15,283 bases of DNA, taken from positions 1-15,283 of the forward strand of contig PAZT01000055.1 in the NCBI GenBank assembly GCA_002716165.1. Reading direction: 5' to 3'. The first letter of the stretch is position 1. The number at the start of each line of letters is the position of its first letter. Shown piece after piece: positions 12,959-15,283 of the stretch. The stretch is from Deltaproteobacteria bacterium (GTDB lineage Bacteria; SAR324; NAC60-12). The position numbers were made by a program, and so were the translations under genes. The notes beneath the pieces are model-generated. The model was not told the DNA's origin. It was given only the letters and a program-made list of their open reading frames with translations, and ran no database searches.

Positions 12959-15233
12959 AATAAAACCAAATCTACTTAATCAGATTTATGATAAGTACAA
13001 AGATCTTCCATTAATTATAAATGGGGAGCAATGCTGGACTTTTGCTGAATTTTTTAATGAGGCATACCTTTTAAGCAATTCTATATACGGTGATCCTAAA
13101 AAAAAATTTGCTCTTTGCTCAGAAAATTATGAATTCATGCTGTTGGCAATGATGGCCATATGGATGCGGGAAGGAATTGCTGTGACATTAGATCCAAAAT
13201 TTCCAAAGATAAAAAAAGAAAATCTTCTGCGAAAATTAAAATGTAGTGCAACTTTAAAAGAGAATTATAACATCAAAAATTCACAGTCTTTAAAAAAAAG
13301 AGAAATACCAAAGTTGAAACTTGATGCTTGGAGTACCATCATTTTTACTTCGGGAAGCAGCGGTTTTCCAAAGGCTGTTGTGCATACTCTTGAGAACCAC
13401 TTTTACAGTGCAAAGGGATCAAACATGATAATGAAATTGAAACCGGGAGACCGATGGCTAATGTCACTACCTCTGTTCCACGTGGGTGGACTTGCCATCT
13501 TTTTTAGATCCTTGGTTTCCGGTTCTTCAGTTGTAATCCCTTCTAAAAACAAATCATTAATTCAAAACATAGAGAATAATCAAGTCACTCATCTTTCAAT
13601 GGTGCCAACTCAATTGCAGCGCATTTTGAAAACTGACAAAGGTATAGAATCATTAAATAAGCTAAAACTTATTTTACTCGGAGGATCAGCAATTCCCGAA
13701 TCATTAATGGCACATTCCTATAAGCTTGGATTGAAACTACTTACAACCTACGGTTCCACAGAAATGGCTTCACAGGTTGCTACATCAAGCCCAATAAAAA
13801 CTAAAAAAGGATGGTTAGCAACAGGGGAAGTACTACCTTTCCGAGAAGTAAGAATTACTACACAAAATGAAATAGAACTTAGAGGAAAAACTCTTTTCTG
13901 CGGTTATCTCACAGAATCTGGGCTAAACCAGCCTTTTAACAATCAAGGCTGGTTTTCAAGCGGAGATACAGGATACCTGATTAAAAAAAATATTGAGACA
14001 AATCTCCAAAGAATTAATCCTGAAAAAAACACACAAAAAACTAAAATAGCAACTAATGATGATTACCTTATTATCTCAGGCCGTAAGGATAACATGTTCA
14101 TTTCAGGGGGAGAAAATATCTATCCAGAAGAAATAGAAAGCACACTCATGCAGTTTCCAAAAACCGAACGTGCTGCTGTTGTTGCTGTGAAAGATCCTGA
14201 ATTTGGACAGAGACCAGTTGCTTTTATTAAAAGTTATGAATTAGTTTCAGAACATGTAGTGAGGAAATTTCTTGAAAAAAGTTTACCTCGATTCAAAATT
14301 CCTGAATTGTTTCTACCATGGCCTGAATTTGCTGAGGATGGATTGAAATTGTCAAGAAAAGAACTAACACAAACTGCACAATCATACTATGATTTTCTTG
14401 AAAAAAAAACTATGGATGTACACTCTGATTCATTTCCAAATTTTGAGCAATGGCTTAAAAAATTTCAAATTGGCTGGATGCGAATTGCCAAAAAAAAAGT
14501 ACGACAGGTATTTCAAATTGTTGACTATAGAAAAAAAGGCATAAACCGATGTTTATACATTCTTGCATCTTCACGTTCAGAAGTAATGGAATGGATGCTT
14601 GCTGAAGAAAACAGACCCCTACTAAAAGATCAGCATGCAAAAAATCAAAAAATTAAATGGCTTCAAATTAGAAAATCAAATCTTACTTTCACAAGGGAAA
14701 GCTTTGAGATCATCCGCATTCTTGAAAGTGAACTCCCTTCGCGTAAATTGCAATTATACGATGCCAGTGAAAGAGGTGAGTTGCAGTCAAAAACATTAAT
14801 GGAGCGAAGATTAAATAGGGAACCAATCAAGAAAAAGAAAATACATGGAAATGAGAGACATTACATGGACTTCATATTGAAAAAATTTAATTCTGGATGG
14901 AAATGGAAGTTCCCGGAAGCAGTTTTCCAATTTGGAATTTGTATGCATAAATTTCAAAGAATGTATTTGTTGCGCTGTCTTTACAGACGTACTGATTCTG
15001 GAAATAACTTTCTTGGTTGGAAAGTTCATCTTGTTAAAGACTTTTCCAAATCTGAAGACCTAGAGCGTCCTTTCTGGGATATTAGCATTAGCGAGTCAAA
15101 AGCTATCGAAACAAAGATGCAACAATATGGATTCTTTTCAGCAGATGATTTACAGATTTCTAATAATCCTATGAGGGAAAAAAAGCGCCGTGTGAAGTTC
15201 CAAACTCAAATAATAAAAAATTTAATTAAATGA
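12951..15233 (+). CDS. menE: o-Succinylbenzoate-CoA ligase with a C-terminal extension of about 275 residues, function unknown
   Basis: Residues 1-485 are a recognisable MenE, an ANL-superfamily enzyme that activates o-succinylbenzoate with ATP and joins it to CoA. Motifs in order: TSGSSGFPKAVVHT (133-146, P-loop), LPLFHVGG (173-180), TYGSTEMAS (266-274), SSGDTG (336-341), ISGRKDNMFISGGENIYPEE (375-394, hinge) and GLKLSRKEL (464-472), in which Lys466 is the adenylation lysine. An extra 25 or so Lys/Asn-rich residues lie between the SGD and GRKD motifs. MenE usually ends near 450-490 residues; here the frame continues to 760. The tail (about 486-760) is basic, has eight Trp and matches no domain I know. 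The chosen ATG overlaps the end of menC by 8 nt; the frame is open further upstream inside menC, but the MenE N-terminal pattern begins here. Nine A (14401-14409) lie exactly at the domain junction. The ligase call is firm; the role of the tail is open. Confidence 0.93.
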   Translation: MVEIKPNLLNQIYDKYKDLPLIINGEQCWTFAEFFNEAYLLSNSIYGDPKKKFALCSENYEFMLLAMMAIWMREGIAVTLDPKFPKIKKENLLRKLKCSATLKENYNIKNSQSLKKREIPKLKLDAWSTIIFTSGSSGFPKAVVHTLENHFYSAKGSNMIMKLKPGDRWLMSLPLFHVGGLAIFFRSLVSGSSVVIPSKNKSLIQNIENNQVTHLSMVPTQLQRILKTDKGIESLNKLKLILLGGSAIPESLMAHSYKLGLKLLTTYGSTEMASQVATSSPIKTKKGWLATGEVLPFREVRITTQNEIELRGKTLFCGYLTESGLNQPFNNQGWFSSGDTGYLIKKNIETNLQRINPEKNTQKTKIATNDDYLIISGRKDNMFISGGENIYPEEIESTLMQFPKTERAAVVAVKDPEFGQRPVAFIKSYELVSEHVVRKFLEKSLPRFKIPELFLPWPEFAEDGLKLSRKELTQTAQSYYDFLEKKTMDVHSDSFPNFEQWLKKFQIGWMRIAKKKVRQVFQIVDYRKKGINRCLYILASSRSEVMEWMLAEENRPLLKDQHAKNQKIKWLQIRKSNLTFTRESFEIIRILESELPSRKLQLYDASERGELQSKTLMERRLNREPIKKKKIHGNERHYMDFILKKFNSGWKWKFPEAVFQFGICMHKFQRMYLLRCLYRRTDSGNNFLGWKVHLVKDFSKSEDLERPFWDISISESKAIETKMQQYGFFSADDLQISNNPMREKKRRVKFQTQIIKNLIK

Positions 15234-15283
15234 ATCGTTTATTAGATTATATTGACAAATTTTTTAATGATTAATTTTATATC
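15234..15283. other. Short downstream stretch, no supported feature
   Basis: AT-rich sequence follows menE to the window end. A 14-codon frame starts in ATGA overlap with the menE stop (15230-15274), but it is too short to support as a gene. No hairpin terminator is visible before the edge. Confidence 0.5.

Noticed and set aside
15230..15274. A 14-codon frame starting in ATGA overlap with the menE stop
   Set aside because: The overlap looks like translational coupling, but 14 codons with no recognisable product or ribosome-binding site are expected by chance in AT-rich sequence.
1..15283. Mobile element, prophage, CRISPR array or defence island
   Set aside because: No transposase, integrase, terminal inverted repeats, spaced direct repeats or tRNA-associated att site was seen; gene content is mostly core metabolism.

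Overview
This AT-rich window has poly-A/T-rich spacers, tightly packed genes and many lysine AAA codons. It looks like a chromosomal segment from a Gram-negative bacterium. The homodimeric-type pyruvate dehydrogenase E1, the MenB that reads almost like the enterobacterial enzyme, and the secreted FecR-like protein fit a proteobacterium or a relative. The lineage cannot be fixed from sequence alone. No tRNA, rRNA, CRISPR array, insertion sequence or phage gene was seen, and no gene-free stretch exceeds 300 bases.

Layout. (1) Positions 1-2900, minus strand: the start of aceF (E2, lipoyl domain, cut by the window edge), directly downstream of a complete aceE. (2) 3009-3869, minus: an unrecognised, probably exported basic protein built on 28-residue tandem repeats. 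(3) 4022-6667, plus: a divergent FliM-like protein without its C-terminal domain, a YcbX-like MOSC-domain protein, and an exported FecR-like protein with a perfect Shine-Dalgarno sequence. (4) 6713-9954, minus: rplU, rpmA, trpS and purB, transcribed in that order, with a strong hairpin between trpS and purB. (5) 10141-15233, plus: a compact menaquinone operon menB-menA-menC-menE with 4-nt overlap, 2-nt gap and 8-nt overlap at the three junctions.

How the genes work together. MenC makes o-succinylbenzoate, MenE activates it to the CoA thioester, MenB closes the naphthoate ring, and MenA prenylates 1,4-dihydroxy-2-naphthoate at the membrane. menF, menD, menH and the thioesterase and methyltransferase steps are not in the window. 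The PDH genes feed acetyl-CoA to central metabolism, and the rplU cluster is housekeeping.

The most unusual feature is MenE. An otherwise standard ligase of about 485 residues runs in frame into about 275 basic, Trp-rich residues that I do not recognise, and a run of nine A sits exactly at the join. A run of ten A near the end of menC lies where a one-base slip would fuse MenC to MenE. The repeat protein and the truncated FliM-like protein are the other items worth following.
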